DNA of 14,911 nucleotides. Source: Gammaproteobacteria bacterium. GTDB lineage: Bacteria > Pseudomonadota > Gammaproteobacteria > Steroidobacterales > Steroidobacteraceae. The stretch spans positions 1 to 14,911 of the forward strand of contig JASHTN010000331.1 in assembly GCA_030040525.1 (NCBI GenBank). Reading direction: 5' to 3'. Every line of letters starts with the position of its first letter. Within the stretch, counting starts at the first letter, position 1. Below the pieces are notes generated by a model. That model saw only the letters and a program-made list of their open reading frames with translations. It did not search any database and was not told the DNA's origin. Shown in pieces: positions 6,779 through 14,835 of the stretch. Both the position numbers and the translations under genes were made by a program.

Positions 6779-7573
6779 ATGTCCGCACCCAGCGTCCAGG
6801 TCGAAACCCGCGGGGCCGTGGCGCTGGTCACGCTGCACCGGCCGGACACCAACACCATCAACATCCAGATGGCCATGGACCTGCTGGCGGCGGCGCTCAC
6901 CTGCGCACGCAACGCGGCGGTACGCGCCGTGGTGCTGACGGGCGCGGGGCGCAACTTCTGCTTCGGCGGCGACCTGCGCGCGATCACCGCTCACGACCGC
7001 CTCGACGACTACGTCCGCGAGCTCACCACCTACCTGCATGCAGCAATCTCGCATTTCGTGCGCATGGATGCACCCGTGATCGCCGCGGTCAACGGCACGG
7101 CGGCCGGCGCCGGCGTCGGACTGGTCGCGATGGCGGATCTCGCCATCTGCGGCCGCAGCTCCGGCTTCAATCTCGCCTACACCAGCGTCGGGCTGACGCC
7201 CGACGGTGGCACCTCGTATCTGCTGCCGCGGATCATCGGCGTGAAGCGCACCATGGAGCTGGCGCTGCTGAATCGCACGCTGCCGGCGGCGGAGGCGCTC
7301 GCCTGGGGGCTGGTCAACGAGGTGGTGGCGGACGAGCAGCTGCTGACGCGCGCGCTCGAGGTCGCAGCGCAGCTTGCACAGGGCCCGACCGGCGCCTTCG
7401 GCGCAACCAAGCGACTCGTGGCGCGCGCGCTTGGCGGGCTCGAGACGCAGATGGTCGCCGAGAGCGAGAGCATCGCGGCGCACGCCGTGAGCGCCGAGGC
7501 GCGCGAGGGGGTCGAGGCATTTCTCAGGAAACGCCGGCCGCAGTTCACGGGCAAGCGCGCGGCGCGGACCTGA
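6779..7573 (+). CDS. Enoyl-CoA hydratase/isomerase (crotonase) family protein, PaaG-like active site
   Basis: The 264-residue product has the full crotonase fold and normal length. Oxyanion-hole elements are present: FCFGGDLRAI (60-69) and VNGTAAGAGVGLVAMADLAI (104-123). The two glutamates of classical enoyl-CoA hydratases are absent: by hand alignment their positions are Gly114 and Tyr134. Asp142 in GLTPDGGTSYLLPRIIG matches the catalytic aspartate of PaaG-type isomerases and dienoyl-CoA isomerase. An isomerase acting on an acyl-CoA is therefore more likely than a simple hydratase, although no phenylacetate or beta-oxidation genes are nearby. A modest GTAGG precedes the ATG by 7 bases, formed partly by the end of the ferredoxin gene. 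The RraB-like gene follows after 15 bases. Fold certain; substrate unknown. Confidence 0.92.
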   Translation: MSAPSVQVETRGAVALVTLHRPDTNTINIQMAMDLLAAALTCARNAAVRAVVLTGAGRNFCFGGDLRAITAHDRLDDYVRELTTYLHAAISHFVRMDAPVIAAVNGTAAGAGVGLVAMADLAICGRSSGFNLAYTSVGLTPDGGTSYLLPRIIGVKRTMELALLNRTLPAAEALAWGLVNEVVADEQLLTRALEVAAQLAQGPTGAFGATKRLVARALGGLETQMVAESESIAAHAVSAEAREGVEAFLRKRRPQFTGKRAART

Positions 7574-7588
7574 GCGGCGGGTAAGCCG

Positions 7589-7981
7589 ATGGTGCTCGAG
7601 GCGGCACTGGTCGTGATGCTGGCCTTGATCGCCGCGCGCATCTATTTCAAGTGGCGCGCGACGCAGCGCTTGCGCGCCGCCAGCTGGGATCAGCAGATCA
7701 TCGAGCGGCTGCGCAGCCGCGGCTATGCGCCGTTCACAGACTACCCGGTGGACTTTTTTCTGGCGCTGCCCGACGAGCCGGCATGTCAGGCGGTGCGCGC
7801 GCGGCTCGAGCCGGAGTTCAAAATCGACGTGAGGAGCATGGAGGGCGACGCGCAGCTGCGCTTCAGCCTGCACGCGACCAAGACCATGCGGCTCATCCTC
7901 CCGGAAGTGCAGGCGCTCAGCCGCCGCATGACCGCGCTCGCCGCCGAGCACCACGGCCGCTACGACGGCTGGGCGGCGTAG
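7589..7981 (+). CDS. Membrane-anchored RraB-like (RNase E inhibitor family) protein
   Basis: The 130-residue product starts with a hydrophobic helix (LEAALVVMLALIAARIYF, about 3-20) followed by basic residues, which predicts an N-terminal anchor with the rest in the cytoplasm. The soluble part looks like the RraB family: YPVDFFLALPDEPACQAVRARLE, a middle strand region, a long helix (LILPEVQALSRRMTALAAEHHG) and the hallmark YDGW at 125-128. E. coli RraB has no such anchor and carries an acidic tail that is missing here. It inhibits RNase E by binding its C-terminal region; whether this version does so is unknown. It is the last gene of the ferredoxin-crotonase run and converges on gpmA. The ATG at 7589 has only a weak Shine-Dalgarno. 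Family call is by motif memory and moderately sure. Confidence 0.7.
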   Translation: MVLEAALVVMLALIAARIYFKWRATQRLRAASWDQQIIERLRSRGYAPFTDYPVDFFLALPDEPACQAVRARLEPEFKIDVRSMEGDAQLRFSLHATKTMRLILPEVQALSRRMTALAAEHHGRYDGWAA

Positions 7982-8033
7982 CGGCGGACCCGATCAAGGA
8001 AAGGCATTTTCGGGGACGCCGTGGATCCATCCA

Positions 8034-8047
8034 TGCAGGCTGCAGGC
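8034..8047. repeat. Tandem 7-bp direct repeat in the convergent gap
   Basis: TGCAGGC occurs twice in immediate succession in the 69-base gap between the RraB-like gene and gpmA. I see no convincing bidirectional terminator in this gap. Confidence 0.4.
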
Positions 8048-8050
8048 TCG

Positions 8051-8818
8051 TCAGTGTTTCTCGGTCTGCCGTTTGACGGCGTCGGCGGCGGCGGCGATCG
8101 CGGCCGGGTCGCCGAGATAACGGCTGGCGCGGGGCTTAAGCGCGGCGTCGAGCTCGTAAAGCAGCGGCACACCGGTGGGAATGTTGAGCTCGACGATATC
8201 GCTTTCGCTGACCTCGTCGAGCATCTTGACCATGGCACGCAGGCTGTTGCCGTGCGCCACCACCAGGACGTCGTGCCCTGAGCGCAGCTCCGGGGCGATG
8301 CGCGCGTGCCAGAAGGGCAGCACGCGCGCGAGCGTGTCCTTGAGCGACTCGGTGGCAGGCAGCAGCTGCGGGTCGACGTCCGCGTAGCGCGGGTCATGCC
8401 GCGGATGACGCCGATCCGCCGCGTCGAGCGGCGGCGGCGCCACGTCGTAGCTGCGGCGCCAGACCTTCACCTGAGCCTCGCCGTGCTGCGCCGCGGTCTG
8501 TGCTTTGTCGAGCCCCTGCAGCGCGCCGTAATGGCGCTCGTTGAGCCGCCAGCTGCGCTCCACCGGCAGCCACATCCGGTCCATCTCATCGAGCATGATC
8601 CACAGCGTGCGCACCGCGCGCTTCAGCACCGAGGTGAAGGCCACGTCGACCTCGAGCCGCTCGTTGAGCAGTTCGCGCCCGGCCTGCGCCGCCTCCGTGC
8701 GCCCCTGTGCCGACAGGTCGACGTCGGTCCAGCCGGTGAAGAGATTCTGCACGTTCCACGTACTCTGGCCGTGGCGGACCAGGATCAGCCTGCCGGGAGT
8801 CCTCACGGGGTCTGACAC
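8051..8818 (-). CDS. gpmA: 2,3-bisphosphoglycerate-dependent phosphoglycerate mutase
   Basis: The cytosolic enzyme interconverts 3- and 2-phosphoglycerate in glycolysis and gluconeogenesis. The 255-residue product has all family signatures: LVRHGQSTWN with the phosphorylated His16, the LFTGWTDVDLSAQG block, SVLKRAVRT, LNERHYGALQG with Glu94 as the likely acid/base, and VVAHGNSLRA with the second active-site histidine His189. Length and motif order are normal for the cofactor-dependent type. The start is GTG at 8816-8818; a second in-frame GTG four codons later is possible. The Shine-Dalgarno is poor. The gene begins 25 bases after the stop of the large glutamate dehydrogenase, so they are probably one transcript. 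Confidence 0.95.
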   Translation of the reverse strand: MSDPVRTPGRLILVRHGQSTWNVQNLFTGWTDVDLSAQGRTEAAQAGRELLNERLEVDVAFTSVLKRAVRTLWIMLDEMDRMWLPVERSWRLNERHYGALQGLDKAQTAAQHGEAQVKVWRRSYDVAPPPLDAADRRHPRHDPRYADVDPQLLPATESLKDTLARVLPFWHARIAPELRSGHDVLVVAHGNSLRAMVKMLDEVSESDIVELNIPTGVPLLYELDAALKPRASRYLGDPAAIAAAADAVKRQTEKH

Positions 8819-8843
8819 GGCGCAGCTCGCGTCGGCTGCCGTC

Positions 8844-11800
8844 TCAGTTTGCCAGCTTGCGCACCGATTCGACGCCCACGGTCAGCGTGGCGAAGTCGGC
8901 GGCGCCGGCGGCGCGCATGTCGGCGAGCGTGCGCTGCCAGTGCGCGAGCTCCTTGCCGGCGCCTTCCAGCCAGGCATTCACGCGTGCCTGGGCGGGGCCG
9001 CGATCCTTGCGCGCGAGCACCCTCTCGGTGAGACGCCGGTGCACCCGCAGCGCCGCATCGCGCAGCCCGGTGCGGGCGATCGCCTGCCACGGGCCGTCGA
9101 CCGTGAGCTTCTCGATGCGCGCCCGCAGCCAGTCGACGCCGAGCCGCATGCCGACCTCGTAATAGACCCGCGCTGTCTCGACCACGCTCACCCGGTGAAC
9201 CGCCGAGATCTCGACAATATCCAGCGCGGCGTTGAGCGTCTCGAGGCTGGCGATGCGCGTCGCCAGATGCGGCGGCAGGCCGCCGTCGGCAAAGTGCCGG
9301 CGGGTCTCCTCGAAGCGCTCGAGCTCGACTCCGGCGAGCACCTGGGCATTGGCCGCCTCGAGCTGCTGTACGCCGGCACGGAATTCCGCGACCGCGGCGT
9401 CGACCTGCAGGCCGCGTCGGCGCGAGCCGAGCAGCCAGTAGGTCGCATGCCGCAGCAGGCGGCCGGTCTGGAAGGCCGCCTCGTACTGCAGCTTCGCAGG
9501 CACGCGGTTGTCGAGCGCCTCGATCTGCTCCCAGACCTCGCGCATCCTGAATATCTCGCGGGCCGCCGAGTAGGCGCGTGCGATCTGCGCCGGCTCGGCG
9601 CCGGTGTCCTCCTGCGCCCGCGACACGAACGTCGGCCCCATGCGGTTCACCAGGCTGTTGGTGGTCGCGGTGGCGATGATCTCGCGGCGCAGGCGGTGCC
9701 GGGCGATGGCGCGCGGGAAGCGCTCCTGGATCGGAGCGGGGAAGTAGCGCTCGAGCTCGGTGGACAGGTACGGATCCTCCGGCACGTCGGAGGCGAGCAG
9801 GTGGTTGTTGAGCCAGATCTTGCTGTAGGCGAGCAGCACCGACAGCTCCGGCCGCGTCAGGCCGATGCGACTCTTGCGGCGATCGGCCAGCTCGTCATCA
9901 CTCGGCAGGTATTCGAGCGCGCGATTCAGATCGCCGGAGCGCTCCAGCGAGCGGATCAGGTGCTGGAACTCGGGCAGTCGAGCGGCCGACTGCACTTCGA
10001 GCGTGCTGATCGCCTGACCCTGCAGGTAGTTGTTGCGCAGCACCAGGTCCGCGACCGCGCGCTGCATGCGCGTCAGCAGCCGGTTGCGCTCGCCGCGGGT
10101 CAACCGGCCCTCGGCGACGAGCGGATTGAGCAGGATCTTGATGTTGACCTCGAGGTCGGAGGTGTTGACGCCGGCGGAGTTGTCGATGAAGTCGGTGTTG
10201 AGCCGGCCGCTCCTTTGTAGCGCGTATTCGACGCGGCCGCGCTGTGTCAGGCCGAGGTTGCCGCCTTCCCCGACCACCTTGGCGCGCAGCTCGCGGCCGT
10301 TGATGCGCAGCGCATCGTTGGTGCGGTCGCGCGCCTCGGCCTGGGTCTCGTCGCTGGCCTTCACGTAGGTGCCGATGCCGCCGTTCCACAGGAGGTCGAC
10401 CGGCATGCGCAGCACGGCGCGGATGATCTCGTTGGGAGGGGCGCTGGCGCCGTCGAGGCCGAGCATGGCGCGCGCCTCAGGCGACAGCGGAACCGACTTG
10501 GCGCTGCGCGGGAACACGCCGCCGCCACGCGAGATCCGGCGCCGGTCGTAGTCGTCCCAACTCGAGCGCGGCAGCGCGAAGAGCCGCGCGCGCTCGGCGA
10601 AGCTCACCGCGGGGTCCGGCGCGGGGTCGAGGAACACATGACGGTGGTCGAAGGCGGCCTGCAGGCGGATGTGGCGCGACAGCAGCATGCCGTTGCCGAA
10701 GACATCGCCGGACATGTCGCCGATCCCGACGCCGGTGAAGTCGGTCTTCTGCGTGTCGATGCCGAGCTCGCGGAAGTGGCGCTTGACGCACTCCCAGGCA
10801 CCGCGCGCGGTGATGCCCATCTTCTTGTGGTCGTAGCCGGCGGAGCCGCCGGAGGCGAACGCATCCCCCAGCCAGTAGCCGTACTCCGCGGAGAGCGCGT
10901 TGGCGATATCCGAGAACGTTGCGGTGCCCTTGTCGGCGGCGACCACCAGGTAGACATCGTCGGTGTCGCGCCGCACCACCTGCGGCGGCGGCACGACGCG
11001 TCCGGCGACGATGTTGTCGGTGAGGTCGAGGAGTCCGCGGATGAAGGTCTGATAGCAGGCCACCACCTCGGCCTGCACTTCCTCGCGCGTACCGGCGGGC
11101 AGGCGCCGCGGCACGAAGCCGCCCTTGGCGCCGACCGGAATGATGACGGTGTTCTTGACGTTCTGCGCCTTCATCAGGCCCAGCACCTCGGTACGGAAGT
11201 CCTCACGCCGATCCGACCAGCGGATGCCGCCACGCGCGACGTAGCCCATGCGCAGGTGCACGCCCTCGACGCGCGGGCTGTAGACGAAGATCTCGAACTT
11301 TGGCCGCGGCAGCGGCAGATCGGGCACCAGCGCCGGGTCGAACTTGAAGGAGAGGTAGGTCTTCGGCGCGCCATCCGCGTCGCGCTGATAGAAGTTGGTG
11401 CGCAGCGTGGCGCGCACCAGATGCATGTAGGCGCGCAGGATGCGGTCATCGTCCAGGCTCGCGACCCCATCGAGCGCGCTGCGGATCTCCTCGATCAGCC
11501 TCTCGGCGTGGCGCTCGCCACCGGCCCGGCGTGCGGCCGCCGGGTCGAAGCGCGTCTCGAACAGCCGCGCGAGGCTCCGGGCGATGCCCGGATTGGCCGC
11601 GAGCGTGCGCTCCATGTACGCCTGGCTGAACGGCACGCCGGTCTGCAGCAGGTAGCGGCAGTACGCCCGCAGCACCACGATCTGGCGCACGTTTAAGGCC
11701 GCGCCCAGCAGCAGCCGGTTGAAGCCGTCGTTCTCCACGCGGCCGCTCCAGGCGGCCGCGAAGGCCTCGCGGAAGTTCGCATCGATCTGCGCAATTTCGA

Positions 11801-13700
11801 TCTCGAGGTGCTCGCGATGCTCGAGCTCGAAGTCCTGGATCCAGGCGGCGCCGCCTTCCGGCCAGGCGAGCTCGTACGGCCGCTCGGAGATCACCCGCAG
11901 CCCGAAGTTCTCCAGCATCGGCAGGATGTCGGAGATCGGCACGGGATCGCCGAGCTTGACGATCCTCAGGTGCACGCGCTCGCGCTTCTGGCCGGCCGGC
12001 CGGTGCAGGCACAGCTGCAGCGCCTGCGGCCGCTCGCGCAGCGCTTCCAGCTCGGCGAGATCCGCGAGCGCATCTGCGGGTACGACGTCGTCCTGATACG
12101 CCAGCGGCAACGCCTGGCGGTAGCGCGCCGCGAGCGCCAGCCCTGCGGCCTCGCCGCGCCGCGCGACCAGCACGTCGCGCAGCCGGTCGTTCCAGGTGAG
12201 AGCCGCCTCGGCGATGCGCCGCTCGATGCCGCGCAGGTCGGCCTTGTGCTGTGTGCCGGGATCGGTCTGCACCACGACATGCACGCGCGCGTGACTCGCG
12301 CCGGAGAACTGCGCGTGGCTCTCGACGCGCGTACCGGCGAAGCCGGCGAGCGCGATCTGCTCGATGCGCTGGCGTACCTCGGTGTTGTAGCGGTCGCGCG
12401 GCACGTAGACCAGGCAGGAGTAGAAGCGGTGATACGGGTCGCGCCGCGCCAGCAGCCGCACGGTGCGCCGCTCGTAGAGGTTGACTACGCCGCGCACGAT
12501 GCGGATCAGATCCGCGACACCGGCCTGGAACAGCTCGTCGCGCGGATACGTCTCGAGCACGTTGAGCACCGCCTTGCCGTCGTGGCTGGCCGGGTCGAGG
12601 CCGAAATGCTCGATGACCGCCTCGACCTTGCGGCGCAGCACCGGGATCTCGCGCGGACTGCCGAAATAGGCGGTCGAGGTCCAGAGCCCGAGGAAGCGGT
12701 GCTCGCCGTCGACCCGGCCGCGTGTGTCGAAGGTCTTGATGCCGACGTAGTCGAGGTGCTCCTCGCGATGCACGGTCGCAGTGGAATTTGCCTTGGTGAC
12801 GATCAGCAGCTCCGGCGCGCGCGCCCGGGTGCGCACGTCGCCGCGCAGCACGGTCGGTGCGCTGTGCGCCCGCTCGCGTCGCGCGGCGCCGAGCACGCCC
12901 AGGCCCGAGCGGACATCCGGCACGAGACGGTCCTCGGCGCTGCCGCGCTCGAGGCGGTAGTGGCGGTAGCCGAGGAACACGAAGTGGCGGGCCTCCATCC
13001 ACTCGAGCAGATGGCGCGCCTCGCTCACCTCGGTCGCGGGCAGCGGCGGCGGATCACTCTCGAGATTGGCGATGATCTCGCGCATCCGTTCGCGCATCGG
13101 CGTCCAGTCGGTGACGGCGCTGCGGACGTCGGCGAGGGTTGCTTCGAGGTCGTGCTGCAGGCGCTCGATCTGCCGCGGATCGGTGACGCGGTCGATCTCA
13201 TACAGCTGCCAGGACTCGGCGTGCGCGGCCTGGGCGCCGTTGGCGCCGACGGCGAGCAGACGGCCGCGCGCATCGCGACGCATCGGCAGCACCGGGTGCA
13301 CGATCAGGTGTACCGCAAGCTCAGCGCGGGCGAATGCCATGCCGAGCGAGTCGACCAGGAACGGCATGTCGTCCGTGACCGTGAGCACGAGCGTATGCGG
13401 CGAGGTGAAGCCGTCGCGCGCCAGCTCGGGATTGAACACCCGCACCAGCGAGCCTCCCGGCACGCGGCGCGTGCCGAAGGCGAGATGTGCGAGTGCGGCG
13501 CGTGCCAGGTGTCCCGGGGCATGCGCCGCCAGGTCCTCTTCGGCGACGCCGCGGAAATAGCTGTGCAGGAAGCGCTGGCGCAGCTCGCGCCGGCCGCCGC
13601 CGGCGCCCGCCGCGCGGGCGATGCGCTCGATCAGCGTAACGCGCGCGGCGGGGATGCTGCCCAGCAGCTGAGCGTCTTGCGAAGCGACTTGCGCGTGCAT
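8844..13700 (-). CDS. gdhB: NAD-specific glutamate dehydrogenase, large 180-kDa type (L-GDH180)
   Basis: At 1618 residues this matches the very large catabolic NAD-glutamate dehydrogenases (about 1600-1650 residues) of pseudomonads and Streptomyces clavuligerus, which deaminate glutamate to 2-oxoglutarate in the cytosol. A long N-terminal region with ACT-like regulatory segments includes TDDMPFLVDSLGM (109-121) and FVFLGYRHYRLE. The catalytic core has IPVGAKGGFVPRRLP with Lys859 as the likely catalytic lysine. It also has GIGDMSGDVFGNGMLLSRH (about 990-1008), the nucleotide-binding region LLWNGGIGTYVKAS, and GEGGNLGLTQRGRVEYA followed by TDFIDNSAGVNTSDLEVNIKILLN. A long helical C-terminal domain follows. 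The usual DCSDHE of this block reads NTSDLE here. The ATG at 13700 is the first possible start, because TAA lies in frame just upstream (13713-13715) inside the promoter box; there is no Shine-Dalgarno. gpmA follows after 25 bases. Confidence 0.97.
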   Translation of the reverse strand: MHAQVASQDAQLLGSIPAARVTLIERIARAAGAGGGRRELRQRFLHSYFRGVAEEDLAAHAPGHLARAALAHLAFGTRRVPGGSLVRVFNPELARDGFTSPHTLVLTVTDDMPFLVDSLGMAFARAELAVHLIVHPVLPMRRDARGRLLAVGANGAQAAHAESWQLYEIDRVTDPRQIERLQHDLEATLADVRSAVTDWTPMRERMREIIANLESDPPPLPATEVSEARHLLEWMEARHFVFLGYRHYRLERGSAEDRLVPDVRSGLGVLGAARRERAHSAPTVLRGDVRTRARAPELLIVTKANSTATVHREEHLDYVGIKTFDTRGRVDGEHRFLGLWTSTAYFGSPREIPVLRRKVEAVIEHFGLDPASHDGKAVLNVLETYPRDELFQAGVADLIRIVRGVVNLYERRTVRLLARRDPYHRFYSCLVYVPRDRYNTEVRQRIEQIALAGFAGTRVESHAQFSGASHARVHVVVQTDPGTQHKADLRGIERRIAEAALTWNDRLRDVLVARRGEAAGLALAARYRQALPLAYQDDVVPADALADLAELEALRERPQALQLCLHRPAGQKRERVHLRIVKLGDPVPISDILPMLENFGLRVISERPYELAWPEGGAAWIQDFELEHREHLEIEIAQIDANFREAFAAAWSGRVENDGFNRLLLGAALNVRQIVVLRAYCRYLLQTGVPFSQAYMERTLAANPGIARSLARLFETRFDPAAARRAGGERHAERLIEEIRSALDGVASLDDDRILRAYMHLVRATLRTNFYQRDADGAPKTYLSFKFDPALVPDLPLPRPKFEIFVYSPRVEGVHLRMGYVARGGIRWSDRREDFRTEVLGLMKAQNVKNTVIIPVGAKGGFVPRRLPAGTREEVQAEVVACYQTFIRGLLDLTDNIVAGRVVPPPQVVRRDTDDVYLVVAADKGTATFSDIANALSAEYGYWLGDAFASGGSAGYDHKKMGITARGAWECVKRHFRELGIDTQKTDFTGVGIGDMSGDVFGNGMLLSRHIRLQAAFDHRHVFLDPAPDPAVSFAERARLFALPRSSWDDYDRRRISRGGGVFPRSAKSVPLSPEARAMLGLDGASAPPNEIIRAVLRMPVDLLWNGGIGTYVKASDETQAEARDRTNDALRINGRELRAKVVGEGGNLGLTQRGRVEYALQRSGRLNTDFIDNSAGVNTSDLEVNIKILLNPLVAEGRLTRGERNRLLTRMQRAVADLVLRNNYLQGQAISTLEVQSAARLPEFQHLIRSLERSGDLNRALEYLPSDDELADRRKSRIGLTRPELSVLLAYSKIWLNNHLLASDVPEDPYLSTELERYFPAPIQERFPRAIARHRLRREIIATATTNSLVNRMGPTFVSRAQEDTGAEPAQIARAYSAAREIFRMREVWEQIEALDNRVPAKLQYEAAFQTGRLLRHATYWLLGSRRRGLQVDAAVAEFRAGVQQLEAANAQVLAGVELERFEETRRHFADGGLPPHLATRIASLETLNAALDIVEISAVHRVSVVETARVYYEVGMRLGVDWLRARIEKLTVDGPWQAIARTGLRDAALRVHRRLTERVLARKDRGPAQARVNAWLEGAGKELAHWQRTLADMRAAGAADFATLTVGVESVRKLAN

Positions 13701-13711
13701 CGAGGCGCGCG

Positions 13712-13717
13712 ATTATA
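13712..13717 (-). promoter_or_regulatory. Perfect -10 box (TATAAT) for gdhB
   Basis: On the minus strand TATAAT ends 11 bases before the gdhB ATG. With a usual -10 to start distance, transcription would begin about 4-5 bases before the ATG, leaving almost no leader. At 17 bases upstream the -35 would be TTATAA (13735-13740), a poor match that overlaps the hppD -10 box. Confidence 0.6.
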
Positions 13718-13735
13718 CATGCAGGGTGTGGCGCT

Positions 13736-13741
13736 TATAAT
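13736..13741 (+). promoter_or_regulatory. Perfect -10 box (TATAAT) for hppD
   Basis: TATAAT is followed by 6 bases and then the hppD GTG at 13748, so the transcript would start at or next to the start codon, that is, be leaderless. A possible -35 is TATACA (13714-13719, 4 of 6 consensus bases, 16-base spacer), which overlaps the gdhB -10 box. Confidence 0.55.
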
Positions 13742-13747
13742 GCTGCG

Positions 13748-14800
13748 GTGAACCAGCGATATGACAACCCGATGGGCACGGACGGGTTCGAGTTCGTCGA
13801 GTACACCGCGCCCGATCCGCAGCTGCTGCGCACGCTGTTCGAGCGACTGGGGTTCCCGGTGGTGGCGCGTCACCGCTCCAAGAACGTGACCCTGCACGCC
13901 CAGGGGGATATCAACTTCATCATCAACGCGGAGCCGCAGTCCTTCGCGCAGTCGTTCGCGCGGGTGCATGGGCCCTCAGCGTGCGCCATGGCGTTTCGGG
14001 TGCGCGATGCGGCCGCGGCCTACCGGCGCGCGCTCGACCTCGGGGCCAAGCCCGGCCCGCAGAGCGCCGGCCCGATGGAGCTCAATATCCCGTGCATCGA
14101 GGGCATCGGCGGCTCGCTCATCTACCTCGTCGACCTCTACGGCGAGCGCTCGATCTACGACGTGGACTTCCGTCCGGTGGCGCGGGCTCCGGCCGCCGAG
14201 GGAGCCGGCCTGGCCGTGATCGACCACCTCACCCACAACGTCGGCCGCGGACGCATGGACGTCTGGGCCGGCTTCTATGAGAAGCTGTTCAACTTCCGCG
14301 AGATCCGCTACTTCGACATCGAGGGCAAGCTGACCGGGCTGCTGTCGCGCGCCATGACGAGCCCGTGCGGCAAGATCCGCATCCCGATCAACGAGTCGCA
14401 GGACGACAAGAGCCAGATCGAGGAGTATCTGCGCGAGTATCACGGCGAGGGCATCCAGCACATCGCGCTCGCCACGCCCGACATCTATCGGACGGTCGAC
14501 GTGCTGCGCCGCCACGAAGTCGCCTTCCAGGACACGCCCGACACCTACTACGACGGGGTCGACGCGCGTATTCCCGGCCACCGCGAGCCGCTCGCCGAGC
14601 TGCGCAGCCGCCGTATCCTGATCGACGGCAACCCGCAGAAGGGCGAGGGCGTGCTGCTGCAGATTTTCACGCGCAACGTCATCGGCCCGATCTTCTTCGA
14701 GATCATCCAGCGCAAGGGCAACGAAGGCTTCGGCGAAGGCAACTTCCGCGCGCTGTTCGAGTCGATCGAGCAGGATCAGATCCGGCGGGGTGTGATTTAG
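13748..14800 (+). CDS. hppD: 4-hydroxyphenylpyruvate dioxygenase
   Basis: This non-heme Fe(II) enzyme converts 4-hydroxyphenylpyruvate to homogentisate, the second step of tyrosine catabolism. The 350-residue protein closely follows the Pseudomonas enzyme along its whole length. Matching blocks are the YDNPMG-GFEFVEY N-terminus, HGPSACAMAFRVRD, GPMELNIPCIEGIGGSLIYLVD, VIDHLTHNVGRGRM, FYEKLFNFREIRYFDIEG, GEGIQHIAL and the C-terminal FFEIIQRKGNEGFGEGNFRALFESIE. The iron ligands of the two-His-one-carboxylate triad are His160, His238 and Glu318. The GTG start at 13748 is preferred because the following ten residues align one for one with the N-terminus of the Pseudomonas enzyme. There is no Shine-Dalgarno, consistent with the leaderless transcript predicted from the adjacent TATAAT. 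A later in-frame ATG at 13772 would remove conserved residues. It is divergent from gdhB. Confidence 0.97.
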   Translation: MNQRYDNPMGTDGFEFVEYTAPDPQLLRTLFERLGFPVVARHRSKNVTLHAQGDINFIINAEPQSFAQSFARVHGPSACAMAFRVRDAAAAYRRALDLGAKPGPQSAGPMELNIPCIEGIGGSLIYLVDLYGERSIYDVDFRPVARAPAAEGAGLAVIDHLTHNVGRGRMDVWAGFYEKLFNFREIRYFDIEGKLTGLLSRAMTSPCGKIRIPINESQDDKSQIEEYLREYHGEGIQHIALATPDIYRTVDVLRRHEVAFQDTPDTYYDGVDARIPGHREPLAELRSRRILIDGNPQKGEGVLLQIFTRNVIGPIFFEIIQRKGNEGFGEGNFRALFESIEQDQIRRGVI

Positions 14801-14835
14801 TTCGGCTCCTCCTGCAGACAGCCGCAAGCTACCGA

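Noticed and set aside
8541..13751. Very long open frames antisense to gpmA/gdhB (8541-10220 and 11808-13751, plus strand; 559 and 647 codons)
   Set aside because: They lie fully opposite well-identified genes, their translations are Arg/Ala/Glu/His-rich with no recognisable domain, and long shadow frames are expected in GC-rich DNA.
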